A stretch of 64,000 nucleotides of DNA from Gammaproteobacteria bacterium (GTDB taxonomy: Bacteria > Pseudomonadota > Gammaproteobacteria > Competibacterales > Competibacteraceae), in contig JACKNC010000002.1 of the NCBI GenBank assembly GCA_024235095.1, positions 124,001-188,000 on the forward strand. Reading direction: 5' to 3'. Below the pieces are notes generated by a model. The model did not search any database. It saw only the letters and a program-made list of their open reading frames with translations, and was not told where the DNA came from. Both the position numbers and the translations under genes were made by a program. Positions 44,448-52,997 of this stretch are shown one piece after another (positions within the stretch are counted from its first letter, which is position 1; each line of letters starts with the position of its first letter).

Positions 44448-45569
44448 ATGAACAGCTTCAATCGTCATGTCCTGAGCGCTGCGATCAGTGCAATCCTCTT
44501 GGGTCTGGGCGGCATGGCCCAGGCCAAAGATGCCATCAAGATCGCCGTGGCCGGTCCGATCACTGGTCCCGTCGCCCAGTACGGCGACATGCAAATGATG
44601 GGCGCCCAGATGGCGGTCGAACAGCTCAACGCCAAGGGCGGCGTCAACGGCAAGCAACTGAAGGCTGTACTCATCGACGATGTCTGCGAACCCAAGCAAG
44701 CGGTTGCCGTTGCTAACCAGATCGTCAATGACAAGATCAAGTACGTGGTTGGCCATTTATGTTCCGGCTCCACCCAGCCAGCTTCCAAGATCTATGAAGA
44801 CGAAGGCATTTTGATGATCACCCCCGCGGCCACTAACCCGGCCATTACCCAACAGGGCTACAAGATGGTGTTCCGCACGATCGGCACCGATGACCAGCAG
44901 GGTCCAACCGCGGGCAACTACATTGCTGATCAGATCAAGCCCAAACAGATGGCGGTGATCCATGACAAACAACAGTACGGCCAGGGGATTGCCGAGGAAG
45001 TCAAGAAAACAGTTGAAGCCAAGGGCGTCAAGGTGGCGATGTTCGAGGGTGTGAACAAGGGGCAAACCGACTTCTCCGCGCTCTGCACCAAGATGAAGAG
45101 CGAAAACATCGATTTCGTCTATTACGGCGGCTATCACCCGGAGCTGGGCCTGATTCTCCGTCAATGCCGGGAACAAGGGTTTGACGCCGGTTTCATGGGG
45201 CCGGAAGGCGTGGGCAACAAGGACATTAGCGCTATTGCCGGCCCGGCCTCGGAGGGACTGCTGGTCACGCTGCCCGCCGATTTTAGCGCTGACCCGGCTA
45301 ACGCGGATCTGGTCAAAGCGTTCAAGGAAAAAAACCAGGACCCCAGCGGCCCATTTGTCATGCCCGCCTATTCAGCGGTGCAAATTATTGCGGACGCTAT
45401 CAAAGGCGCGAAGACCGAAGATCCGGTCAAACTGGCGGACTATATCCATAAGCACAGCTTTAATACGCCGATCGGCAAGGTCGCTTTTAAGGAAAACGGC
45501 GACCTGAAAGAATTCCAGTTCGTAGTCTTCGAATGGCATGCCGACGCGACCAAGACGCCGGTGAAGTAA
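44448..45569 (+). CDS. livK: Branched-chain amino acid-binding protein, LivK
   Basis: This 373-residue periplasmic protein has a signal peptide (NRHVLSAAISAILLGLGGMA, cleavage after QAK or AQA) and the LivK/J hallmarks. These are IKIAVAGPITGPVAQYGDMQ, the ligand-coordinating GHLCSGSTQPASKIYEDEG, the disulfide-forming pair in DDVCEPKQA and HLCSGS, and FVYYGGYHPELGLILRQCRE. It is closer to true Leu/Ile/Val-binding proteins than the other two binding proteins in the window. The ATG follows AGGAGAAAACTCTT. A 120-base repeat-rich gap separates it from livH. Confidence 0.94.
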   Translation: MNSFNRHVLSAAISAILLGLGGMAQAKDAIKIAVAGPITGPVAQYGDMQMMGAQMAVEQLNAKGGVNGKQLKAVLIDDVCEPKQAVAVANQIVNDKIKYVVGHLCSGSTQPASKIYEDEGILMITPAATNPAITQQGYKMVFRTIGTDDQQGPTAGNYIADQIKPKQMAVIHDKQQYGQGIAEEVKKTVEAKGVKVAMFEGVNKGQTDFSALCTKMKSENIDFVYYGGYHPELGLILRQCREQGFDAGFMGPEGVGNKDISAIAGPASEGLLVTLPADFSADPANADLVKAFKEKNQDPSGPFVMPAYSAVQIIADAIKGAKTEDPVKLADYIHKHSFNTPIGKVAFKENGDLKEFQFVVFEWHADATKTPVK

Positions 45570-45589
45570 GGCATCAATCTCCAGGTAAA

Positions 45590-45680
45590 GAGATTCCAGG
45601 CTCCAGGGATCAGGTTCCAGGTAAGAAGACTACCCCCTGATCTCTGCCTCCCTGATCCCTGTCCCTCTGATCCCTGATTC
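45590..45680. repeat. Short imperfect CTGATCCCTG repeats between livK and livH
   Basis: The gap between livK and livH is built from decamers such as CTGATCCCTG at 45652-45661 and 45667-45676 and a related CTGATCTCTG before them. Opposite-sense copies (CAGGGATCAGG, 45604-45614) pair perfectly with 45651-45661, giving an 11-base stem. CCAGGTAA also occurs twice (45591 and 45618 regions). The transcript would fold here, which may lower livHMG expression relative to livK. Confidence 0.6.
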
Positions 45681-45689
45681 CTCTGTCCC

Positions 45690-46603
<914 letters not shown>

Positions 46604-46607
<4 letters not shown>

Positions 46608-47869
46608 AACCGATGCCCCGACATTTATCCGAGGCGGCGCTGGTCGCCCTGCTGGCCGGTCTGCTGACGGTGCCGATTCTGGGCATTCAAATTCAGGTCG
46701 AGGGCATCAACGTCTCCCTGGAGGGCGAACCCTGGCCGGTCGTGCTGGCCATGGTTGCAGTATTCGTAGCGCGGTTGTTGCAGATTCCCCTAAAAGCAAT
46801 CTCCAGTCTGGTTCACATAACTCACCGCCTGTCCCTACCCACACATTTGCCAAAGGCATATTTTCTCGGGTTACTGGCCCTGGCGATCATTGCCGCCGCC
46901 ATCTGGCCCTTCACGGCTTCCCGGGGTTCGGTGGACATCGCCACGCTGGCGCTGATCTATGTCATGCTGGGCCTGGGCTTGAACGTAGTCGTAGGTTTTG
47001 CCGGGCTGCTGGATTTAGGCTACGTCGCTTTCTACGCCGTTGGCGCTTACGGCTATGCGTTGCTGTCGATGCATTTCGGCCTGTCCTTCTGGGAATGTCT
47101 ACCGTTGTGCGTGATCATGGCGGCGATGACCGGTTGCTTGCTGGGCTTCCCGGTCTTGCGCCTGCGCGGTGATTACCTGGCCATCGTCACCCTGGGGTTT
47201 GGCGAGATCATTCGCCTGCTGCTGAACAATCTGGATGAACTGACCGGTGGCCCCGACGGGATCGGCAATATCCCCAAGCCGACGCTGTTCGGACTGGAAT
47301 TCGCCCGCCGCCCGAGCATTGAGGGTGGAACCACTTTCCATCAGTTCTTCGGCCTCGACTACAGCGGCGCCGACACCGTGATTTTTCTTTATCTAGTGGC
47401 GCTGGTCATGACCCTGTTCATTCTGTACGTGATCAACCGGTTAATTCGGATGCCGGTGGGGCGAGCCTGGGAAGCCTTGCGAGAGGATGAGATCGCCTGC
47501 CGCTCGCTGGGCCTGAATCCGACTACTATCAAGCTGTCCGCCTTCGGTTTCGGCGCATCGACAGCGGGTTTCGCCGGGGCATTCTTCGCCGCCCGGCAGG
47601 GGTTCATCAACCCGGAATCCTTCACCTTCATTGAATCGGCCATCGTCCTGGCCATCGTGGTGCTAGGCGGCATGGGTTCCCAGATTGGTGTGATTTTGGC
47701 CGCTATCGCCTTGACGGCGTTGCCGGAAATGGCCCGGCAATTCGCCGAATACCGTATGTTGATTTTCGGTCTGGTGCTGGTGCTGATGATGATTTGGCGA
47801 CCTCAGGGCTTACTGCCCGCGACCCGGCCTCGGTTGGAATTGCCGGTGCGTAAGGAGGGGCCATCATGA
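46604..47869 (+). CDS. livM: Branched-chain amino acid ABC permease, LivM (long form)
   Basis: This 421-residue LivM has the long E. coli-type N-terminal extension with extra spans (ALVALLAGLLTVPILGIQIQ, then VVLAMVAVFVARLLQI). The core follows with GLNVVVGFAGLLDLGYVAFY, RLRGDYLAIVTLGFGEIIRL and AGFAGAFFAARQGFINPESF. It overlaps livH and livG by four bases each. The operon therefore matches livKHMG of enteric bacteria, except for the missing livF. Confidence 0.94.
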
Positions 47870-48675
47870 GCAAACGTGCCTTTCGCACTATTTCCACCCC
47901 GGCGGTGGTGAATCGTCCTCTGCTGCAAGTCTGGGAGTTGAGTATGCGCTTCGGCGGATTGCTGGCCGTGGACAAGGTCACTTTCGAAGTGCGTCCCCGC
48001 CAGATTTTTGCAGTCCTTGGTCCCAATGGCGCGGGTAAGACGACCGTCTTCAACTGCATCGGCGGCTTTTACCGCCCCACTTCAGGAAGCGTGCTGCTCG
48101 ACGGTCATTCCATTCAGAGCCTGCCCAGTCATCGCATTGCCCGGCTGGGATTGGTGCGCACTTTTCAAAACGTGCGCTTATTTAAGAATATGACCGTGGT
48201 AGAGAACCTGCTGATTTCTCAGCATACGCAACTGGAAACCGGTTTTTTGCAGGGCTTGTTTAAAACCCCCAAGTATCGTCGCGCCGAAACCAAGGCGCTA
48301 GAGCGAGCGGCGTTCTGGTTAGAGAAAGTGAACCTGTTGTCAGTCGCCAACCGGGAAGCGGGCAATCTGGCCTATGGGCAACAGCGGCGTCTGGAAATCG
48401 CCCGCTGCATGATCACTCAACCCAAGCTGTTGATGCTGGACGAGCCAGCGGCGGGCCTGAATCCGCAGGAAACCCGTGATCTGGATCGGCTAATCAATGA
48501 GTTGCGCGCTGAACATGATGTGGCGGTGCTGCTGATCGAGCATGACATGAGCCTGGTTATGGGCATTTCCGACCAGATTCTGGTCATGGAGTACGGTCGT
48601 CCTATTGCTACCGGCGTTCCCGAGCAAATCCGCACTGATCCCCGAGTGATCAAGGCATATCTGGGGGAAGAGTGA
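47866..48675 (+). CDS. livG: Branched-chain amino acid ABC ATPase, LivG
   Basis: This 269-residue ATPase shows Walker A GPNGAGKTTVFNCIGG, LVRTFQNVRLFKNMTVVENL, AYGQQRRLEIARCM, Walker B LLMLDEPAAGLNPQE and LLIEHDMSL. It overlaps livM by four bases. The stop at 48675 is followed by noncoding sequence and the start of the accessory island rather than livF, which normally comes next. LivF may lie elsewhere or have been lost; the transporter would need a second ATPase such as those at 1.9 or 15.2 kb (inference). Confidence 0.94.
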   Translation: MSKRAFRTISTPAVVNRPLLQVWELSMRFGGLLAVDKVTFEVRPRQIFAVLGPNGAGKTTVFNCIGGFYRPTSGSVLLDGHSIQSLPSHRIARLGLVRTFQNVRLFKNMTVVENLLISQHTQLETGFLQGLFKTPKYRRAETKALERAAFWLEKVNLLSVANREAGNLAYGQQRRLEIARCMITQPKLLMLDEPAAGLNPQETRDLDRLINELRAEHDVAVLLIEHDMSLVMGISDQILVMEYGRPIATGVPEQIRTDPRVIKAYLGEE

Positions 48676-48862
48676 ACACGCCGTGCCGTACCGGGAGCGC
48701 ACATTGCGGAATGATCGATCACTCGTGTCAACCAGCGTTAAGAACTCCAGTTGACTACTGTCTTGCAGTATAAGTCCCCGAGTAGGATGATACACGGAAC
48801 TGTAGAATTATTTGTTGTCGCGGATGCTTCGCGCCCGCGACAACGGGGCGGCAAGAGGCCGT
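48676..48862. other. Left boundary of the cassette island with strong hairpin
   Basis: Between livG and the first cassette gene lies a gap of 187 bases. A perfect ten-base stem (GTTGTCGCGG at 48814-48823 with CCGCGACAAC at 48835-48844, loop ATGCTTCGCGC) is the main structure. Its tip with CTTCGCG resembles the variable loop of attC sites, so it may be a remnant; a terminator without U-tract is the alternative. No livF fragment was recognised. Confidence 0.45.
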
Positions 48863-49747
48863 ATGAACCAGGACCAGATCAAGCATGCCGAGCTACTTCG
48901 CGAGGCGTTTAATCAATATCTCGTGCATGTTCACGAACTGCCACTGAATCCGGGTGGCAAACTGCTTGGTTACGACTTTGACTTTATAAACGGGCGTAAG
49001 TGGCGCGCACTTGCGAACGCAATGGTCCAATGCGACCTTCGAGAGCCGACCAATCTCATCAATGGATGGAATAACTCGCTTTGCCGTTGGCACGCTTGGA
49101 GCAAGGTTCTTGATGGTCGCGAAGAGCAGGAAGCCTGGGAGTTGCGAAGCGAATTTCTAGATTCATTAGCGCACGAATGCCTGCTCATGCCGGCCTCAAT
49201 TCGAGATACCATAACTTCCGTTGCAACGGCGGCATTTCACCAGATACGTCTTAGCATTGACCAATCATATCCTGATTACCTTGAAGGAGAACCTAAAACT
49301 CCCGAGGAAAAACCAAAGCCGCTTAATCAGAAGCAGAAGGAAAGGCGCCTCTCCCGACTCGTGCGAGTCTGGCCGGATTCCACTCGGTTTCTGGAAGCGT
49401 TGCGTGAAATAAATACACAAGTTTACATTGTGGCAACCTGCAACTACCGAAACCTGACGGCTCATTCCATTGGTCCGCGTCTTGGTATCGGCTATACGCG
49501 CACCGTCACGCGTTGCGTTAAACAAGCCCAAGCCCTCGAGCGAGCCGATGGTAGCTATGTTCTTAAAGATATACCAGGCAAATTGGCCGTAAGCTACGGC
49601 TATGGAGGTACGCCGCCATTGGACCTCGAGACAGTTCGGGCTGCCAATCTTGGCCAGTATGAGAAGGCACGGTCATGTTACGTCGAGTATCGAGCACTTC
49701 TCGAGGCAGCAGTAGAAAAAATTGAGCCTGTTGAAAGCGCCGCCTAA
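48863..49747 (+). CDS. Unknown cassette-borne protein, 294 residues
   Basis: No family is recognised. The ATG at 48863 has AAGAGG before it; the frame is open from 48812, but those codons overlap a hairpin. The product is soluble and helical, with MNQDQIKHAELLREAFNQYL at the start, a Lys/Glu/Pro-rich linker (about residues 140-165) and a C-terminal part with VYIVATCNYRNLTAHSIGPR that suggests an enzyme-like core. The stop codon falls inside the attC-like element at 49742, as is common for integron cassettes. GC is lower than in livG. Confidence 0.6.
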   Translation: MNQDQIKHAELLREAFNQYLVHVHELPLNPGGKLLGYDFDFINGRKWRALANAMVQCDLREPTNLINGWNNSLCRWHAWSKVLDGREEQEAWELRSEFLDSLAHECLLMPASIRDTITSVATAAFHQIRLSIDQSYPDYLEGEPKTPEEKPKPLNQKQKERRLSRLVRVWPDSTRFLEALREINTQVYIVATCNYRNLTAHSIGPRLGIGYTRTVTRCVKQAQALERADGSYVLKDIPGKLAVSYGYGGTPPLDLETVRAANLGQYEKARSCYVEYRALLEAAVEKIEPVESAA

Positions 49748-49821
49748 CATTCAAATCCAGCCGACTCTAAAAAGCGCTGCTTCGCTCCACTTTTTGCCGC
49801 CGCTGATTTGAGCGTAGGGGC
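49742..49821 (+). other. attC-like recombination site 1
   Basis: This site begins with GCCTAAC, which fits the attC core RYYYAAC, at the very end of the first cassette gene. TCAAATCCAGC (from about 49751) pairs with GCTGATTTGA (from about 49802) leaving one unpaired C, the extrahelical-base pattern of attC. Between them lie GCCGAC, an inner stem with AAAAAGCG and a TTCG tip, and CTTTTTGCCGC. The right core reads GCGTAGGGGC instead of GTTRRRY, so it is degenerate. Confidence 0.55.
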
Positions 49822-49843
49822 GTAAAAGAAAATAGGGTGATCG

Positions 49844-50047
49844 GTGCCGCAGAAAATTCGTGATTTGCTAAAAGCTCTGAAAAGCGCTGGCTTCAAAGAA
49901 ATCTCTGGGGCCGGTAAGGGATCTCACCGCAAGCTGGTTCACCCGAAATACTCTGGTGCGGTTACGGTGAGTGGAAATCCCAGTGATGACGCGAAACGCT
50001 ACCAAGAAAAGCAAGTCGCGCAAGCAATCGAACAGGTGCGCAAATGA
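49844..50047 (+). CDS. hicA: HicA-family mRNA interferase toxin
   Basis: HicA toxins cleave mRNA. The 67-residue protein starts at GTG 49844 and has the dsRBD-like fold with the catalytic histidine in GAGKGSHRKLVHPKYSGAVT and the family N-terminus KIRDLLKALKSAGFKEI. It overlaps hicB by four bases (ATGA), giving the standard toxin-first order. The pair lies between two attC-like sites in the same orientation as the neighbouring cassette genes. Confidence 0.9.
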   Translation: MPQKIRDLLKALKSAGFKEISGAGKGSHRKLVHPKYSGAVTVSGNPSDDAKRYQEKQVAQAIEQVRK

Positions 50048-50265
50048 AAGACTTCGATAAATATCACAAATGGATAGAATGGAGTGAAAAAGATCAAGTA
50101 TACATCGGAAAATGCCCCGATCTTATTACCGGCATACACGGAGATGATCCTCTTGTGCTGTACGCTGAGCTCTGTGAGGTAGTTGAGGACGTTATTCGCC
50201 ACTTCAATGCAGAGGGTCGCGCGCTACCGCAACCAAAAGTCCGTCCTATGAGCGAGGTGGCATGA
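50044..50265 (+). CDS. hicB: HicB-family antitoxin, short form
   Basis: HicB neutralises HicA. The 73-residue protein has the HicB partial RNase H-like fold (KWIEWSEKDQVYIGKCPDLI, then GDDPLVLYAELCEVVEDVIR). It ends without the helix-turn-helix or ribbon-helix-helix DNA-binding domain that many HicB proteins have. It may thus neutralise without autorepression, consistent with a promoterless cassette (inference). It is translationally coupled to hicA and followed after three bases by an attC-like site. Confidence 0.88.
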   Translation: MKDFDKYHKWIEWSEKDQVYIGKCPDLITGIHGDDPLVLYAELCEVVEDVIRHFNAEGRALPQPKVRPMSEVA

Positions 50266-50268
50266 ATC

Positions 50269-50354
50269 GCCCAACAAAGCCATAAATCTCGGACCTCAAG
50301 AAGCGCCGCTCCTTCGTCGCTCTGTTTTTTGCGTTCGGTTATGGCTGCCATTAG
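50269..50354 (+). other. attC-like recombination site 2
   Basis: This begins GCCCAAC (RYYYAAC) three bases after the hicB stop. AGCCATAA (from 50277) pairs perfectly with TTATGGCT (from 50339). Inside are CTCGGAC, AAGAAGCGCCGC, a TTCGTCGC tip and a T-run, the same plan as site 1. The right core GTTATGGC departs from GTTRRRY, so activity is uncertain. Confidence 0.5.
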
Positions 50355-50362
50355 AGAGCATT

Positions 50363-50485
50363 ATGAAGTATGCAAATGACTATTCCGGATGCGGTAATAC
50401 AGTTCTATACAATATGTGTGCAGATGAGCCAGCGCATAAAGATATAGATACGGCAGCAATTCCCGGTCTCTTTCCTAATCTTTGA
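50363..50485 (+). CDS. Small open frame, 40 residues, possible gene fragment
   Basis: An ATG at 50363 directly after attC-like site 2 opens 40 codons (start MKYANDYSGCGNTVLYNMCA, end AAIPGLFPNL). The composition is protein-like but no family is recognised and no ribosome site is evident beyond GAGAG. It is in the cassette position (promoter-proximal, same strand) and is separated by 49 bases from the IS1595-type insertion, so it may be a short cassette gene or the remains of one. Confidence 0.3.
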   Translation: MKYANDYSGCGNTVLYNMCADEPAHKDIDTAAIPGLFPNL

Positions 50486-50566
50486 TTAATAAGAGTTTTT
50501 CTAATAAATTTATCAGTGTTTAATAAAAAATATAGGCTCAATATGGATTCCAGTCAGTTGGCGTTG

Positions 50567-50965
50567 TTAGGCGACCAGCAGTTCCAAGAGAGGTCTGAGC
50601 AAGCCTTTGCCCCGAATGCGGACGTTATGCACGAACTGAAAGAAGCCCAGGTAGAGCGGCAGCTTTTCTTGCGAAATTCCTCGATGGGGTCGCAACCAGG
50701 AACGCAACAGGGACCAGAAACCCTCAGCGGTATTAACATGAATCTCATGGAAGCCATCGCCATCGTCGTCGCGGGCGTATTCACCCCGGCTGTGACACAC
50801 CGTATGATGATCAAAGCCCCAATCCTTCAATGGGTTATAGATTGCATATTCATCGGTATACACCCGGGTTCCCGGGGCGATGAAAGTCTGAAGGAGCGGT
50901 TGGATGGTCGCTTGCTGGACATTATCCAGCATCCGGACGACCACCGCGCCGCCGCGCTCAATCAT
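50567..50965 (-). CDS. IS1595-family transposase, C-terminal part in -1 frame
   Basis: This frame holds the rest of the ISXO2-like transposase domain: MIERGGAVVVRMLDNVQQAT, the second catalytic residue in GTRVYTDEYAIY, and HVNTAEGFWSLLRSWLRPH with the C-terminal family ending. An ATG exists at 50965, but homologous residues continue upstream in the same frame to the A8 run at 51047-51054. The part is therefore expected to be made as a fusion by -1 slippage or to be the remnant of a one-base deletion. The stop lies close to the left inverted repeat. Confidence 0.85.
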   Translation of the reverse strand: MIERGGAVVVRMLDNVQQATIQPLLQTFIAPGTRVYTDEYAIYNPLKDWGFDHHTVCHSRGEYARDDDGDGFHEIHVNTAEGFWSLLRSWLRPHRGISQEKLPLYLGFFQFVHNVRIRGKGLLRPLLELLVA

Positions 50966-51018
50966 GCCGAGAATCGGCGGCTTTTCCTGCTCCAGGGTGC
51001 CTCGACCCCGTGCCCCCT

Positions 51019-51495
51019 TCAGCCGGCGACGCCGCCCGCGGCGGCCTTTTTTTTCACCGCGTCCGGATGCCCTTTATGCCCGGCCACCATATAGACCTCG
51101 TCGCATTCCACTTCCCCCGCCAAGGTGGGTTCGGGTTGGCGGGCGACGATACCTTGGCGCAGTTGCTCGGTCATCCGCTGCACGTCGTCCGGATTCAACG
51201 CCAACTCTTGGGCAATCTGGGCATTAGACAAGTTCAAACCCATAAAATATAAACATAATATCCAAATTCGTAACGGCGGGTGGTGGCCGGCCAACACCGT
51301 CCCGGTTAGATCGTCAAAAGAGCGATGGCACCCGGCACACCGATATTTCTGTCGCGCCGGTTGGGTCGTGTCGTGACCCTGCTTCGTCACGTTCGCCGCC
51401 CCACAATGGGGGCAGTGAACCCCATCGGGCCAGCGCAGTTGGCGGACCGTTTCGTAACACCGGACATCGTCCAGTAGATTCTGAAGGTTGATCAT
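51019..51495 (-). CDS. IS1595-family transposase, N-terminal zero-frame product
   Basis: This frame encodes the zinc ribbon (CPHCG, CAGC), the helix-turn-helix region (LSNAQIAQELALNPDDVQRM) and the first catalytic Asp of the ISXO2-like domain (GEVECDEVYMVAGHKG). The ATG at 51495 gives 158 residues. It then reads GTG AAA AAA AAG across an A8 run (51047-51054) and ends at a TGA soon after. One extra base would continue it as GRRGRRRRLKGARGRGTLEQ into the downstream frame. The A-AAA-AAG heptamer is in the correct phase for -1 frameshifting. Confidence 0.85.
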   Translation of the reverse strand: MINLQNLLDDVRCYETVRQLRWPDGVHCPHCGAANVTKQGHDTTQPARQKYRCAGCHRSFDDLTGTVLAGHHPPLRIWILCLYFMGLNLSNAQIAQELALNPDDVQRMTEQLRQGIVARQPEPTLAGEVECDEVYMVAGHKGHPDAVKKKAAAGGVAG

Positions 51496-51870
51496 CGACG
51501 GGAAACCTGGAGCGCGGCGGTTCAAAACCTCTTCAGTGTAGATCCTGTCCCTTGGCAGGGCGAGCCATCTTCAACAGCCTGGAATCCATATTGAGCAAAA
51601 ATATATTGATAAATCATTTAGATAAGAAAAAGAGAGCGGGAATTGCTGAATCGTTCCAGCCGACCCGCAACACTCCACGTCGTAGGCGGCGGATAAGTAT
51701 CCACTGCCTGCGTGGCGCGAAGCGCCGCACAACCAGCGGATCAACCAGACATCGCCTGTCTAAAACTGCGTTTTGTCCGGACTCGCCGGTTACCCGCCGC
51801 CCCGTTGGACTCAATCATGGATGATGTAGAATGGTCACTAAAAGTTCCATAAATCTTCGGAGAAGTGTGA

Positions 51871-52629
51871 TTGAACAAACAGTGGAAGGCAGAAGAAGAA
51901 CTGAACGAGGCGATTAGAATGCTGATGTACAGAATTGATTCGCTGCAAGCTAAAAGTGTCACGAAAGACATTGAATCTGATTCTGTGAACATTGAAGTGC
52001 AGGAAATGGCTTTTCGCAATACGATTCGGGAGGTTTTTGGTGCTGATTCGCAGGAGTTCGCAGAGTTCGGAAACACACAAATGCTGCGTAGCCCTTTGCG
52101 CGTCGGCATTTCAAATTCTGAAATAGTTCAGGCACGACTCCGTGGCCGAGAATACATGGTGCAAATCTGCGCCGAACTAATTACCAGACTCCAACAGAAG
52201 ATATTGGAGGTTCGGCGAAAAATTGAATCTGGTACTTTTCATCTTTCGCCGCCGAAGGTTCTACATCCAATCATTGATCAGGCCACTCGAGATCTGATAA
52301 TTAACGGCCATCATTGGGAAGCAGTGTTTGCCGCAAGCAAGGCACTTGTACTTTACATAAAGGAAAGATCTGGCCGTCGTGATCTTGATGGCGTACCTCT
52401 CATGCGAACGGTCTTTTCCAAGAACAACCCAATTCTGAAGTTCAACTCACTCACAACGCAAATAGATTTGGATGAGCAAGAAGGTATGATGCACCTATAT
52501 GAAGGCGCAGTTATGGCGCTGAGAAACCCTGGTAGTCACGGTTTCCCTACCGGTTCTGATCTACGGGCCAGCCAGTACATCTATCTTCTAAGCCTTCTAA
52601 TGTTCAGAGCAGATGAGGCTATAACGTAA
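51871..52629 (+). CDS. TIGR02391/Ymh-type protein with HEPN-like motif
   Basis: This 252-residue protein starts at TTG 51871 with GGAG about nine bases before. The C-terminal half matches the TIGR02391 (Ymh) pattern: HPIIDQATRDLIINGHHWEA, then ASKALVLYIKERSG, DGVPLMRTVFSKNNPILKFN and DEQEGMMHLYEGAVMALRNP followed by GSH. RNPGSH is an R-x4-H motif as in HEPN ribonuclease-like domains, which are frequent in abortive-infection and toxin systems. The N-terminal 110 residues are unassigned and helical. It is followed by an attC-like core 13 bases after the stop, so it is probably the third cassette. Confidence 0.75.
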   Translation: MNKQWKAEEELNEAIRMLMYRIDSLQAKSVTKDIESDSVNIEVQEMAFRNTIREVFGADSQEFAEFGNTQMLRSPLRVGISNSEIVQARLRGREYMVQICAELITRLQQKILEVRRKIESGTFHLSPPKVLHPIIDQATRDLIINGHHWEAVFAASKALVLYIKERSGRRDLDGVPLMRTVFSKNNPILKFNSLTTQIDLDEQEGMMHLYEGAVMALRNPGSHGFPTGSDLRASQYIYLLSLLMFRADEAIT

Positions 52630-52641
52630 TGCGGTTGCATG

Positions 52642-52690
52642 GCCCAACAAGCTGCTGCAGCGGCGACAAGGGCGCGGCTGAGTGTTGTCG
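52642..52690 (+). other. attC-like recombination site 3 (truncated)
   Basis: GCCCAAC at 52642-52648 begins a segment with AAGCTGCTGCAGC, GGCGACAAGGGCGCGG and CTGAG, the left core, L-box-like and central parts of an attC. No matching right core (GTTRRRY) is found; the sequence runs into a tandem GTTGTC repeat. It therefore looks like a truncated or decayed site marking the end of the cassette run. Confidence 0.45.
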
Positions 52691-52707
52691 TTGTCGTTGT
52701 CGTTGTC
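52684..52707 (+). repeat. Tandem GTTGTC hexamer, four copies
   Basis: GTTGTC occurs four times head to tail (52684-52707) directly after the truncated attC-like site. Tandem hexamers can change in copy number by slippage. No gene reads through it convincingly. Confidence 0.7.
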
Positions 52708-52997
52708 ATGGACGCGAGAATAGGGTTTGTCATTCACGCTATGGAACATCCGATCTTTACATCATTTCCGGTCATCGAGTGAAAGAATTTTCCCCGCCTG
52801 TTCCTCTGAACGGTCTCAGTTGGTTTCCCATATTTTTGAAATCTCAAAGCAATTTCAGTCTTGGTTTCAATCGTCTCAGTGACGAAGTTGTTGTCCAGGC
52901 CCGTAATGCTCTTATTTAGATGGGGCATGCAGTGTTTTCAAGTCTTGTTGAGATTCGATAGGGTGTTGAAGTTACAGATTTGGCGATTAATGAGTAG
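52708..52997. other. Noncoding stretch between cassette cluster and Uma2 gene
   Basis: About 290 bases (368 when counted from the end of the HEPN-like gene) hold no supported gene. A 96-codon open frame crosses it from 52629 but spans the attC-like and hexamer repeats and resembles no family. The end near 52780-52910 is moderately AT-rich with no palindromes of note. Confidence 0.5.

Larger units (their letters stand above)
50527..51605 (-). mobile_element. IS1595-family insertion sequence with 8-bp target duplication
   Basis: Terminal inverted repeats GCTCAATATGGATTCCAG (18 bp perfect) lie at 50536-50553 and, inverted, at 51579-51596. They are flanked by direct copies of AAAATATA (50527-50534 and 51598-51605). 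The element is about 1063 bp and carries one transposase on the minus strand. The 8-bp duplication and the transposase type agree with the IS1595 family. It inserted into an AT-rich gap within the cassette cluster. Intact ends indicate a fairly recent event. Confidence 0.88.

Noticed and set aside
52629..52919. A 96-codon plus-strand open frame after the HEPN-like gene
   Set aside because: It runs through the attC-like site and the GTTGTC repeat and has no family resemblance, so it is probably noncoding.
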